Shown here piece by piece: positions 23,676 through 36,255 of a DNA stretch of 64,000 nucleotides. How positions within the stretch are numbered: position 1 is the first letter of the stretch; each line of letters starts with the position of its first letter. Below the pieces are notes generated by a model. The model searched no databases and was not told where the DNA came from. It saw only the letters and a list, made by a program, of their open reading frames with translations. This stretch comes from Crocodylus rhombifer (Eukaryota; Chordata; Crocodylia; Crocodylidae), in the NCBI GenBank assembly GCA_038503035.1, contig JAVSML010001163.1:501166-565165 (forward strand), read 5' to 3'. The translations under genes were made by a program, and so were the position numbers.

Positions 23676-25009
23676 CAGCCTTAAACACTGGTCCCTGGTG
23701 GCGAGCGCAAAATTGTTTGCATCTGCAGTTTTGCCGAAATTATCATTTTCAGGCACATGCGACAGACATTCATCATCTAACATAATGGTCTGTGACTTCA
23801 AATAGGTAATTAGGCATTGACATTTTCCTAATTACGCCCACAAATGTTGAGGCATGCAGAATTTCAGGCACAAATGATTTTGCCTATAAAGCTAGCAGAT
23901 GCTCTCTGAGATATCTCTCCTCTCCATCTCTGGTTAAGGTCACTTGAAAAGGATAACAAAAGATGTGTTTTCTCTTCTTCCCTGTAAATATTTCCACTTC
24001 CCAACATGCACTTTCTGCAGATTTGGTTTGTAGACACCTAAAGGCACTGAATGGTCTAGCGAATGAAGATACCAGACATACTTTTGAGTTTGTCCCCAGT
24101 TCTAGAGAAATTAAATCTAGCAATTTCTGCTACATACAGTCAGCACCAACTCCAAACACTGGCATACCCCAATGTAACTGCAGTCCTTCATATTTGTTTC
24201 AAACCCTTAGATTTAAAGGAACACAAATATCTGACAGTATTATTCTCCGAACCTAGAAGAATGATTGCCATTTTACATCAAGAGCCAAGGGAATTATCTA
24301 GGTTTGCCTGAGCTGGCCTGACGGGTCAATGAATAATACATCAAAGGTTTAATGGGATTTAAATGGAGCACAGGCCTTGTTCTGCCCCTCTGCACAGACT
24401 GTATACAGGTATTGTCAGTACTATTAGAGATGAATCCATAAAAATTAGTTCCAAGCCTGTCTTTTTTTCAGGTCTGCCTCTGAAATTCCAGGGCGTGGGG
24501 ATCAATTCTTTTATATTTGGACACTTAGAAATTTAGATCTGCGTCTAGATCGGAGAAAACTTGAGCAATTTGGATCTAGGGTGCTGATTCAGGTCCATAT
24601 CTGGTCACTCTGTAAAAGGTCGTGGAAAAAGATAGTATCTGGACATGCTCGACTTCCCTAAGGACACCTCAAAATGAGTCCCATTATTTTATCATTTCCA
24701 ACATGAAGTATGGCTTACAGACTCTTAAACTCCAGAAGATGCCCTAGAAAACTAAATGCATATTAACGAGAGCCATAATCCCTGGATCGTTTTAGTGCAA
24801 ACATTCTTAGGCTTTGGACAAATTAACAGAAGTGGAGAGAGACCCCCAGGTGCTGTGCAGGCATTTGACTTTTAATTTTTCTTATACAGTTCTTGAAGCT
24901 TAGTTTTATAGGTCACATTCCTACTGGTAAAATTCGCGCACTCCATGTTTGCCCAGCTTTCTCCTTTTTCAGTATTTCAGCCTCCACATGGATATACTCT
25001 AAGGCTTCC

Positions 25010-25015
25010 AATAAA
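25010..25015 (+). terminator. Candidate poly(A) signal, proximal
   Basis: AATAAA in 'ggcttccaataaagctatttgag'. It is the first canonical hexamer at a plausible distance (about 1.5 kb) after the ANKFN1 stop. Confidence 0.35.
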
Positions 25016-25484
25016 GCTATTTGAGTCTAATATGAAAGTTTAGAAGTCCTTGAGATGAAGGTAAGCACTTGGCACATAATCTGTGCTCCTTATTAAACTA
25101 GTATTTCCATAAAGCCCCGGACTATTAAAATCCCATAACATTTGGGCAGTATGTAGAGGCCAAGAAAAGTATCTTTGTTCTGATCTTAGGGAAAACAGTT
25201 TCTCAGAGGCATTTACATTTGTAATTCCCCATGTTGTTAGTGGTGGTTTTTTCATACGTATCCATCTCTTCGCGTATCACACGGACACCATCCAAAGCCT
25301 ACCGAGAATGGAAAGACTCCCATTCACTTGCAGAAGCTTTGGATCAGGCCCACACCAGAAATTCGTGTCGGAGGGGAGGAGGCAAGGAGAAACGTTAGGC
25401 CTGCTTACAGCTGGAAGAGTAGGTGTTTCAGGCTTTACCCCACGTGGAAGTACAGGATAGGGGAAAAACACGAGCCACTAGAAG

Positions 25485-25605
25485 GCAAAGAGGTGCAGTT
25501 AGCCATGTTAGTCTGAAGTCGGGTAGAAGGCAGGATAGATCTGCACCTTACAGACTAACTAAAGTAGATTTATGTAGATGAAGCTTGTCTCATCGCATGC
25601 TGTGA
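25485..25605. repeat. Unnamed reptile interspersed repeat fragment
   Basis: Contains GTTAGCCATGTTAGTCTGAA, then CTGCACCTTACAGACTAACT and a tail with GAAGCTTGTCTCATC. This word order occurs widely in sauropsid genomes. I cannot name its family with certainty. Confidence 0.5.
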
Positions 25606-26659
25606 GAGGTTGCACACAAAGCAGTGTGCAAGGACAGAGAGCTCTGAATGCACCATAGAGCCAGACCAGGCTGTTGGCAGCAAAGATTGTGCCAAGTTGT
25701 TACTCACGGTCATTGATAAAATGTTCTTTATCAGCAGGGACCAGGATGATTTGGTGCCTGCGCTGTGCGGGCAAAACAATTCACAGTGCACAGTACAGCA
25801 CCTAGTCCTGTGGGGGCCTGACCCATTTGACCGGTAAGCAAAAGGACCATAGTTATATTTAATAAAAATAAACTTTTATTGGGCTCTGATCTCTGTGATG
25901 AGCTCTGAGCTGTCTTTTATTGGGCTCTTCTAAAATGAGAAGCTCCTAAAACACATCCTGTCTTGCTCAGGCGCTCCAAGGCTGCCCCCCGCAACTGGGG
26001 CTTGTGATCACAAGCCATCCCCCCACTCCCTCCCAACAGAACAGGCTGCACTCTGCTAGTTAGACTGAGATGATAGAAGACCTTTTTTTTTTTCCCACCT
26101 CTGCTCTTTATTACTTCCAGAAGCAGCCCCGCATCTAATATAACTCCAATGACCAACTTCTTTGCTGCTGTGAAGGGGTTGATTTCTGTGGAGTTTTACC
26201 TGTTTGTACCAGCAGAAAATCTGACCCCGAGATTGCAAACCGAAGTTGCAGTTCAGCCCTACATCTTGATTCCAATGTTGTTTCATATAACTGTGTTTAA
26301 ATAACATTCAAGGCATACTTCCTTCATCCCATTACCTCCATGCTGAGGTTCTCACACATACTTTAACTTTCAGAAGCATAACCACATGTCATCACTTCAT
26401 TTTGAAACAGACGGTCAAAGTAATGAGTGATTGGTACTGGGCATAAATACTTCGGTGGGGGTGGGGGGGTAAGACTTTGGGTTGTCATTTGATTTAAATA
26501 TCTGTCCTACTAATTACTGTCCCTAGGTATCGAGTCAGTCATTGGGTAAGCCAGTGCCTTTTAAGAGTGTTAGCAAGTACTCAGTAATTTAAATGAATAG
26601 TTAAAAAAAAAAAAAAAAGGTGTCTTTCAATAATAAAGAACAAAACACAGTCAGAATAG

Positions 26660-26905
26660 CAGTTATAATGCTTTGTGCTTCTGTAGCACTTTATGACAGG
26701 GTGTCTCAAGTGCTTCATAAGTGGTGATGCTGATTCAATCTACTTAAAAGAACCCCCTGCAGAGTAGGTAAATCTTATCCCCATTTTAGAGTTTGGTAAA
26801 TTGGGGCAGAGAGGTTAAGTGGCTTTCCCAAGATCACAAACCAGTCATGGAGCCAAAGGCAAAGGCCCACAGTAAAGAACAAAACCCAGGGATAAATCTT
26901 GGTCC
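26660..26905 (+). repeat. L2/MIR-like ancient repeat
   Basis: 'gcttctgtagcactttatgacagggtgtctcaagtgcttcataa' followed by 'cttatccccattttagagtttggtaaattggggcagagaggttaagtggctttcccaagatcac'. This is the conserved 3' region of L2/MIR-type repeats found throughout amniotes. Related shorter copies occur near 35360-35440 and 52420-52545. Confidence 0.7.
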
Positions 26906-28225
26906 CCGGATCCAATCACTAGACCACACTCCCCACAGAACACAGTCTCTTCTGTAATGAATCTTGCACAGACACATGACAGGCCAGAGGTCTGTGCTTC
27001 CTGTGCACCTGCATATTGCTAGCTAGATCATCAGCTGCTATAAATGAGCATAGACATAGGCCCAAATAGGCTTACACACACACACACCTGGATAAAAATC
27101 TATTATTCACATTGGCTAGGTATAGACATTCAAAAAGCCTGTGGTCAAATAGATCTAAGTTGCATAGTTTTCTGTAAGAAGCATAGTTTAGATTGGTAGC
27201 AAACAGAATGCACATTTGGCCGGGTGGGCACAAGTCGGTACACTGGGTCCTGCCATTTTTAAACCAATCTGTGCGCCAAACTTCTGTTCTGTTATGGGTG
27301 TAAACTGGTTTCTGATCACTTATCCCAGTAAAAGTGTAATGTCTGTGCCTGGCCCATAAAGCCAAGCGTACCCTATTCATTTGAAGTATTTCACAAAGGA
27401 GTATAATTTCACCTGGGCCACCCCTTTTCCATTTGCAGACATGATGCAAGAAAAATGTGCCTTCATTTTGTGTACCCACAAATGAATTATGTGGATCCAT
27501 GTCTTCACAGCTGTAGATCTAAAACTTCCCGATTTGTGCCGGCAGTTTAGCAGCCAGATAGACAAGTACAGAGACTGGCACCCGCAGTTCATTGCATCTG
27601 CAAGAAGGTGGTCTACCCACTGATAATTTGGCTCAAAAAGACCTATCGCTAAAAGCATCCATCTTCCATGCTTGTGTGTTTGCTTTGTGAATTAACCTTT
27701 ACACATTAATTAATGATTGGATTTGCCATATAGCAAAGGCACACGCACAGAAAGCTATAAATTACTACTTCATTGCTGAAGTGTAAATATTTTAAAATGG
27801 AGCCAGTAAGGGGGGTGGGAAGAAGGGAATGGAATATTTTATCCTGAACGTTTTATGTTTGGAGTATTTAAATAGCAATGTTTTGGAAAGAGATGGTGCA
27901 TCTTTACGTTCAGTGGGTTATAAAGAAATGCATTAAGTTGCTGGTCAACTCTTTTAAAATGTTTAAACACATGGCTCATGACTGTTATGTAAAAATTCAA
28001 TGCAGCCTTACAAACAACAAGGGGTGTAGTGTATTTGAAAATCTGCTGTACACCCTGGAAACTTGTTCTAAGTTCTTGATTCAGAGTGCTCTGAGGTGTT
28101 GAACTTTGCCATCAGCAAAAAGTATTTTTAGAAAAGGGCCATGAATTTTCATACAACATGGATTTCATCAAGTTCTGGTCTCTGTTTTTTTCCACTATAG
28201 CAGCACATAAGTAGTAAGTCTATTT

Positions 28226-28248
28226 GCAAATACACACACACACATCGT

Positions 28249-28280
<32 letters not shown>

Positions 28281-28345
28281 TACATACACACACACACACA
28301 TATATATGTATATGTGTGTGTGTGTATATGTATATATAATATATA
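28226..28345. repeat. Compound CA/TA/GT microsatellite, self-complementary
   Basis: Runs of CACACA, TATATA, CACACA, then TATATA and GTGTGTGTGTGT in succession. The CA blocks can pair with the GT block around a TA core, so the tract is a large imperfect palindrome. Confidence 0.95.
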
Positions 28346-28807
28346 AAAATGTATCTTCTACTTTGACTAAGGAGGATTCATGAGGCTAAATCCTGTCCTT
28401 GCTGGCAGAGATGAGAAGCAAGGATACTGGGCCATAGTATCCTTTGCAGGAAGTCAGGGCACGATTCCCCAAGATTCACACCGTGGAAATGAGCACTAGT
28501 GCACGCTGCGGGAGCAAAGTGCAGGCATCCCTTCTGCCACCTAGTAATTGCAGCCTTTCACCATTGATTATAGATCGGGCCCCACAGGCAGCTGAAGCTA
28601 TAGGGGATCTTTCTAACCCACAGAGCAAGTCCCCTCAGAGCTACTGTGTGTGAGTCTTTATATTCATTGTCTGTCTCTTATGGCACACCCCACTTCTTGG
28701 ATGGGAGAAAAGCCCAAACATCTCCCTGCCTTTCTGCACCATCAGCAGGGGCAAGATTTAGCCTTTAAGCTGGTCGTCTGATGATGAAGAATTTTTCATC
28801 TATAACA

Positions 28808-28890
28808 TTTTTTTTTCCAACTATTTAAGTTGGTCTAATAAAAGATATCGTATTCACCCAAAGAACCTTGTCTGCCTATGATGAAGAAGT
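28808..28890 (-). repeat. Unnamed interspersed repeat, copy 2
   Basis: Contains AAGTTGGTCTAATAAAAGAT followed by 'atcgtattcacccaaagaaccttgtctgcctatg'. Reverse-complemented, it reads GATATCTTTTATTAGACCAA, matching the copies at 2685-2765 and 54540-54660. Confidence 0.6.
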
Positions 28891-29972
28891 ACACTGCTAT
28901 TAAGTTTATCTTATTACGAGGCAATGGAAAACCTCCTGTTTAGAAAGATGGGGTTTTCCTTTTGCTGTCATTGCCAGGGGGTGTGTAACTGATCTAATGT
29001 TAATTAATGTTAATTCGTTAATACTCATTTTCCTTCAAACTGTGAACTACTTAACAAGCACGTTTTCTGTTAAATTGCACAGATTTCTTTTTTTGTGTTT
29101 GCATTTCTATTAATGTCACTTTGGGCCATGTTCTGCCGTCCCTGGGTCTCAAGTCCCCCATCTCGTGCCATGCAAGTCAAGAGGGGTCCAACTGCTGCGG
29201 GTGCTGCAGATTCTCCAGTGATATAACACAGAGCATCTCCATGAAGTCCAAAGTTGCAATGCTGAGTTTGAGAACCTGGCCCAAAGATTAAATCAGGAAA
29301 CCAATAGATTAATTCTGTCTAAAAATGACAAAAGCCACAGGTGATCCAGGGCCCTTACCTCAGGAAAAAGTCACCTTGAAGTCAATGGGAGTTTTGCCTG
29401 AGTGAGGACTGAAGGACACGACATACTGTGGTGCTGTGCCGTGCCGTGCATGGGCCAGTGCTGGAAACAAATATTGCATAATTAAAACACTACATTTAAA
29501 AAAAAAAAAAGGGGACCAAATGTGATTTTCAGGTTATGCAATGAATCCTCCATTAAATGCAATGGGAGTTACGTAGACTCGCCCCCAAGGAAGGTTTTGG
29601 TCCCAAACTTTTTAAATTGAAAAATACTTAGGACTGCTGCTTTTTTCCTTAGAGAAAAAGTAATATAAGTGAAGTGTGCAAGGCAGTGTTTAATTGCTTC
29701 CTGCCTTGTTTGTACATAGCAATTTGGCTGTTTATTGGTTGTCTTTGTTCTGATTTTTATTGTAACTTGTTGCTATACATGCAACCAAGTGTTTGTTAAA
29801 TTTGGTACATTATAATGCACAATTTTGTGTGCTTTAAATACTTTGTAAATACACAGATGAACAATGTATGCTGTGTTAACTGTGATCTTGGAACTTTACA
29901 TAATATTTTCATGCATATGTATCTACAGTTTGAAAATATCAATATGTGTATTGGGGATGGCTGTGCACCAAG

Positions 29973-29978
29973 AATAAA
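29973..29978 (+). terminator. Candidate poly(A) signal, distal 1
   Basis: AATAAA at the end of an AT-rich block (29640-30030) that has 3' UTR character. It may end a long ANKFN1 transcript or an unrelated RNA. Confidence 0.25.
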
Positions 29979-32212
29979 TGAGCACCGTATGACTCATGCT
30001 TCTTTAATAATTTCTGGATGAGGCATGTACATTAAGTAAAATAGAAGATGGAAATAATTTTCAAAACTACAGGTATTTTTGATAACTTCAGATGTTTAAT
30101 ACTATTTTAGGGGGGGGAAATTGGTCACCAAAAGAAAATATTAGATCTATTCGAGTGAATCATTGTCATCACAATGTTCTTAACATGGTATATTTATTTT
30201 TGTTTCATCGGACATCTGGAAAACTAGTTCTTTTGTGTTTTAGAAGATGAGAAGTGCTGTTGCATTCTTATGACTAACACAGACTCTTTTAGATAACCTT
30301 TATAGACCCTAAAGCTCAATATTACCATATATTCTTGTGTATAATCTTCACACAGAAACGTCCTACAAATCTCCTGATGGGTTACAAACAGAAGCTTCTC
30401 TGGCCCTTGATCTTCACCCCATCCATCCACTTATCATGGGGAAAATTAATTCTTTTCAAGCCAAAAATATCAAATCTGGGTGTCCAAATTTTGGATCCTG
30501 TATCCCTATTCGGATGCTTACATAGAATTGGCCCGAGTTGCTGGAGAGAGAAAAAAAATCACTGAAGTCAATGAAAACTGTAAATGTAATACACCTTTGA
30601 GAACCCATCTGCTTACATTTAGGTGCCTGAATAAAGATCTAGGAGCTGTGCTTCAGGATCCGGTTTTCAAAATGCATTTTTGTTTAGTCTATCTATTCCA
30701 GAGAAGAAGGGTACTGTAGCGGCTACTAACATGCAGGCACGATTACTGCAAGTCCGTTGACGTCTTGGGATCCAGCCACATGGCAAACTGACTCTGCAAA
30801 AATCATTCTTTCCCCCAGGTCATACAGGGCCGTATCATTTTCAGCTTTGCACACCAAACACACCCAGACGGACTGTTTCTGGCGTGAATCCAGGCTTTTA
30901 AATCACGTTGCAAAACTACAGTCAAAGCAGTACGGCGGGTGTAACGTACAATCTGACTGTCGCCACAAGAGACGGCAGGCATCATCTCCTGGGAGTTGCC
31001 CCAAAAAAGAAATAACTGTCTTAACTTCTCTTATCCTCCCCTTACACCTCTCTGACAGATCCAGGAAAGGACTGCAATGCTAATCTGATAGTACTGAAGG
31101 GGGAGTAAGGTTAAGCCTATGATATTCAAGCAAGAGAACACCACTGTTGTTTTTAAATAATGAAATCAATTGGTTTCTGCATGAGACGAGTTTCTTTTAC
31201 CATAGTTTCTGAACTGGAAGGGTTGGCCCATCTATTTCATGCCCTTTCAGGGCCACCACTGCCATAATATTGAAGCATCAAACAAGGTTTCATATCTTAT
31301 TATCCATATTTTCTAGGAGAAGCATGGGGGGGAAAATAATGGGCAAAGGAAGAATGATTTCTGCAGAGCCACGCAGGAAGCCTGTGGCAGGACCCAAGTC
31401 TCTGGTTAGTACCCTAAGCCCTGGATCATTCACTTCTTTCTAGCAGGCACCTGTGCAAGTAGATATGGTTGTAGAAATCAGCATGTGCCCGTATCTCAGC
31501 CATGACACGTTATCGCACTGCAAGCTTCAGAACAACATCCCGCTCAAAATCCTTGGACGTTTTCATACGTTAGAAAAACACGGTAACAAAATAGAGCCCA
31601 AGGTGGTGTTAGACAACAGGCAAAAAATATCCATAAAATGTCACTCGGTCATTTCTCCTTCCTTCATTACCGATCTCTGACGATTACAATTTTATCATTT
31701 GTGCTGAGCTAAATACAAAAAATGTATAATTAACCATTTATGGTAGAACAAAGGGGATTTTCCAGAAAACAACACCACTACAAAGAAGGAATATTTCATG
31801 TGCATGTGTTTCAATGACTGTAGTGCATTCTTGCACGTATACCATGCATTTTTAGGATATGGTTGTTTGTACATTTTTGCTGACTGGGATTTGAGCCTTC
31901 TTTTATGCATAAGAAGATATCCAGGTGAGCGTTACAAGTCTTGCAAAATTTTACAGCAAGTTTGTCATGGTTTATTGAAGAGGAAGGACAGTGCTGTTGT
32001 ATAATTGCCTCTATGTTGTTCACTGTTATACTGAAATGCTTTTAAACCAACTGGGGAAAAAAATAACAAATTCTTATTGGCATGTTTGTGACTTGTTCTT
32101 CTGACAGCAACAGAGAACCATTTTGTTGTTCTATCCAGATGTGTTATCTTTTCTTACGTAAACTGTCATCTTTCCAAGCAACCTATTATCTTATTTTTTA
32201 ATTCTAACTTTA

Positions 32213-32218
32213 AATAAA
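32213..32218 (+). terminator. Candidate poly(A) signal, distal 2
   Basis: AATAAA in 'ctaactttaaataaaagatttttttt', followed by a T-rich stretch, at the end of an AT-rich block from about 31790. The block lacks obvious repeats and resembles 3' UTR. Confidence 0.3.
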
Positions 32219-34484
32219 AGATTTTTTTTCCAACACACACAAAAAACTTCTGTCTTTATTAATAACAGCATGCTTCAAATACTGTTAAATTAGGTAAGAA
32301 AAAGCATATTTATTAATGATCAATTAAGAAACAGCTTATTAACTGATTTTCAACCAAGATTTGACAAATATCTGACTACCTTCAGATCAACCTACTTTAT
32401 AGAAATTGAGCTGAGAAGTCCAGGGGACTTGTGATCTCAATTAGAACGGTATAAACAATTAATTTTATGGTCCATTTGCCATTGCCAAGAAGTATTTTAA
32501 AAAATGTTTCAGATTGACTGAAAATAATATTTTGGGGAGAAAAAATTCTTAGGGTTGAATCAAACTTATTTTTTTGAACTTTTTAAAATAAAATTTGAGT
32601 AGATATTTAACAAATCAGAAAACAGGAGCATTTTTTTTTAGTAATACCAAAAATAAAGGTTTCCAGTTAGGGGTAGGCATGTTAGCCCAAAACTGCAACA
32701 AATTCATGAAAAGCTTTGTTTCACCCCAATGTGCGTTTTTCAAGCAAAAATAAGTTGTGGATGGAAAATTCTGCCCGGCTTTTCTGTTGCTCACTTAGGC
32801 CCTTCTGAAAGTTTCATTCTAAGCAAAAATCTTCAAATGCTCTATCCTAAATTTAAGCACATATATGCAGATGCAGATGACCCTAGTTCTTAGTCCTGCC
32901 CCACACCTACAGCTCCCTTTAGTTTCCTGGTAGCTGTGGGTACTTCTCAACTCTGGGGGGAAAAAGTCTATTTAATGCCTATTTTAATCTCATGCATCTG
33001 AAAAGGGAGGTCCAGTCAGCTCACACCATCCATCTCCTTCCGGGGTCATGCATGAGAAACAGCCAGGCTCACCAGGTCCTAGAGTTGGACCTGCACAGTG
33101 CTCATTCCCTCTCCTGAAGGACCAAACCTCATTTGCAGAGGACTGAGAGTAATGTTTTATCACTGTTTGCATTTCTTTTTTATTGGTTTTGCAGGGAAGG
33201 TGGTTTATTTATGCCCCTTGGTCTTTTATGCTGAAACGTACGCTCAAAAAAGAGCCAATTCAAGATATACCTGCAGTGACTCAGAGCTAAGCTATTCATG
33301 TCTGCTCTGAATCTGGCCCCAAACTAGCAAGGCACTTTTTTTAAAGGGCCCTTCTGGGGCATGCTTTCTCCTTCTCTTTTTCTTGCCTGGTGGTTTTGTT
33401 CAGATCCCCTTCCCACTCCCGGCTCCATCCTGATCCCTCTCTGCCCTGAGTCTGAGTCGCACTCGGTGCCTCAGCCGTTCGGGCAAAGCGCAGTCTCCCA
33501 AAGGACTCGCGTTTTTGAGTACAACCCCAGGATTGTCAGGCTGGTGACCGTCTATTTTAATCTTCTGGAGCTCGGCCAAGCACTGGAATTCAGCTGCCAG
33601 CACGAGAGGCTCTGCTCGCTGAGCTTGACCTCCCATCAGGAGAGGCGCTGGTGCTACTTCTGAAACGACTAGGGCTCTTTCATCGAGCCTGACCTCCCAT
33701 CACGGGTGCTACCAGGGATCCCGCTTTGACAACCAGGGGCTCAGCCATGCACATGCTGATTTGCTACTTGTCTCCAGATGTGCACAAGATGCACCCAGCG
33801 TAAATTCATGTGCCACGGGCTTAGTCAGAGACTGCAGCGTTGGGTACCTTTAAGGAACAGTCTTAGGGTATACTGTTATAAGGACGTCTAGACCCCTGTG
33901 TGATTCCCACCTGTCTCTAATCTCCGTAGGTTGGCATGCATTACCAGCACTTTACACACACCATCCCACCCCTGTCAGGCTGAGCATGAGTCTTGATCAC
34001 AGCCGTGGGGAGTCATGCACCTCATATAAGAGATCCTTGGTTTGATCCCAGTCCTTACCTTAAAGGGAAGTACTTGCCTAAGTGGGGTGTTACACTGCTT
34101 CTTTGTGATGAGTGTTGCAGGTAGAGGCTGCATAAAAATGCACGCCGAGCTCATCATACATTGCGTGACTCTCCCTTGGCCAGCCCAGGAGAGTGCATAC
34201 GCCTGTGACAGAACCCAGATACCCAGGCTGGCGTTTTAGCTCAAGCTGAGCAGCCTTTAACATTGAAGAGCCAGAATCCTCAAAGTCAACCCAAAGGTTA
34301 TCGGCATCACATAGAGACCTTTTTACATATTTGCGTTATGCTATTTTACTCGAAACATGGTGAGGCTGATCCAAATCTCCTTTACAGGAAATCTTTCCGC
34401 TGATTTGGATCAAGGCCCAGTTTTGTAGCTGCACGGCATGCTAGAATATGCTGCCTTCCCTTCTATATTAGCTGTGTGCATAGA

Positions 34485-34580
34485 TCAGGGGTCCTCAACA
34501 TTTTTGGACTCGAGGCACCCCTCCATAACTTTTGTGAACTGAGTGGCATCCAGTTTCAAAAACTCGATGTTACAGTGCTT
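34485..34580 (+). mobile_element. hAT-like element, left end only
   Basis: CAGGGGTCCTCAACATTTTT followed by 'ggactcgaggcacccctccataact' is the typical left end of a non-autonomous hAT element family seen in vertebrates. I could not find the matching right terminus, so it is truncated or diverged. Confidence 0.5.
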
Positions 34581-36047
34581 GCCTCCTTACACAGAGGCTG
34601 CGCAGTATGGGTGAGAGATTGTCCAAGCCTGGGCCTGGCTCATCTGTTTAGTTTATCTGCTTATCTCCTCACACGCATGCTTCAAAGGATCTGGGGTGGC
34701 ACCCCAGGGTGCCCCGGCCCCCGGCTGGAGACTCACCAGCATGCAGACACTCATGCAGTATTACAGGGATACAGATGGTTGAGAGGGTACTTTTCATTTA
34801 TCTTAAATAAAATAACCTCTTTTTTCTCTCATCTATTATCCATGCTCTGAAGCAGTCCTTTTCTTCCTCCACCCCCCCATCACAACTTAATGTACATTGA
34901 AATGCTAATACTTTCCCAAAATAAAGCTCTTCATTCAAGGAACACTACAAATACAGATGGCCGCAGTCTCTTCTAATTTACGTTGGTTTAAATCTGTACT
35001 AACTCTGCTGTTTTTGACAGTTCTCCACTAAAAAGGACTTGATTATTGTGGCAATGAAGACAGCAGACAGAATAGAAGAGTGTTACCCTGAGTTTATACT
35101 GGAGCTAGTGAACATATTTGCAGACCTCTCAGCAACTACAAAAGAGATTTTCCATTTGCCCATATCTTCTCCCCTTTTGTTTCCTTTCCCTGACCATTTC
35201 TGTGAGCAAAGTTTCATTTTGAAGACAGAAGGCTGGATGTCTTCCTAAAAGATGTTCTAGTTCAATTGCAAACAACTCCTAAGAACCAGTCTCTAGTGCA
35301 AACAACCTGCAGTCTGAATAGATTGAACAGATCCACACACAAAAAAAATCACTATTGCCATTTTACAGCTGAGAAACCTAAGCTCATGGAAACCAAGTGA
35401 CTTGACCAAGGTCATGCAGGTAATCTGTGGCAGAAATGGGGGAGTACTCCTAAATCCCCAGGCTAGTACCTTTTCTGCAGGGTCTGGAATAGGCAACGTG
35501 TAGACAACAGACCAAGTTAGCTTGCCAGCAAGGGAAAGCTACTGTCATCAGCAATCCTTTCCAGATCGACATGATCCGTAGCAGACCCCGCCTTGTAATC
35601 CAAATGGTTGTCAGCAAGCTTTAGGTAACTACGCAGCCCCAAAAGCTTTATATTTGCTACAGATAAGGCCTCTCTCTCTTCTAACAACAAGGGATGCCAC
35701 AGGTTGGACTTTGCCAGAGTATCACTGTATCTCTCTCAACAACTGTGTATTTAATTTAATTCATGTATTTTTCTTAGGAAAGAAAATAGAAAGAAAGGGG
35801 GAAAAAAGCCGAATGGAATCAGTTTTCCTGATTTCAACTAGCAACAGCTCTGGTAAAGCTTAACTTTTGCAAAGAACTAGGCTGATATTAAAACCTCAAG
35901 CTCCAAGGAAAAGTAGTATCAGACCCTAAGCTCTTTGGGGCAGAAAATACATATTCAGAGCTTGACTAGCAAGACTCCATCCCTGGTTGCTGTCTGGTCT
36001 TCACTGCAATACAAGCAACTAATTGATCTATTAATCAAGTAGTTCCG

Positions 36048-36255
36048 TGTCCTAATTAGAATGTTTTAGCATCGCCACATCATGTGTATAAGCCACTACG
36101 TGTTTAAAAATGGCTGCTGGGGCACTAACTAAAGCTCATCAAATGTGCTTCAGTTAAAGCATTCTGTGGCCATTTTTAAACGTATGGGAGCTTAATATGC
36201 ATGAAGCTTCAGTGTTTTAATTAGAGCAGCTGTCTGGGAATTGCTCTAATTAAAC
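36048..36255. mobile_element. Nested palindromic MITE-like element
   Basis: Two nested inverted repeats. TACGTGTTTAAAAATGGC (36097-36114) pairs with GCCATTTTTAAACGTA (36169-36184). TTTAATTAGAGCA (36216-36228) pairs with TGCTCTAATTAAA (36242-36254). A further CTAATTAGA at 36052 partly mirrors the right side. The arrangement is that of a miniature inverted-repeat transposable element. The family is not identified. Confidence 0.6.

Larger units (their letters stand above)
23535..26400 (+). other. ANKFN1: ANKFN1 3' UTR (proximal part)
   Basis: Non-coding sequence directly after the stop, AT-rich, and expected to be 3' UTR at least to the AATAAA at 25010-25015. A second AATAAA is at 25861-25866. 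It contains the perfect hairpin listed separately (23636-23675) and an interspersed-repeat fragment near 25490-25600 (word TTAGCCATGTTAGTCTGAAG, familiar from reptile genomes). Where the transcript actually ends cannot be told from sequence alone. Confidence 0.5.
26400..32230 (+). other. Distal ANKFN1 3' UTR or intergenic DNA
   Basis: No open frame with coding character. Contents: a 16-base A-run at about 26603-26618, an L2/MIR-like block (26660-26905), the CA/TA microsatellite (28226-28345), one copy of the dispersed repeat (28808-28890), and two AT-rich, U-rich-looking blocks (27780-28140 and 29640-30030) that read like 3' UTR. Candidate poly(A) signals occur at 29973 and 32213. A very long neuronal-type 3' UTR is possible. 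Confidence 0.45.

Noticed and set aside
33361..33663. 100-codon open frame with some protein-like sequence (VFEYNPRIVRLVTVYFNLLE)
   Set aside because: No family recognised, no splice or promoter context, and a partial local duplication of the DNA nearby (GACCTCCCATCA twice). Kept as non-coding unless a homologue is found.
34476..34850. 124-codon open frame
   Set aside because: It starts within a hAT-like element end and has no recognisable protein features.
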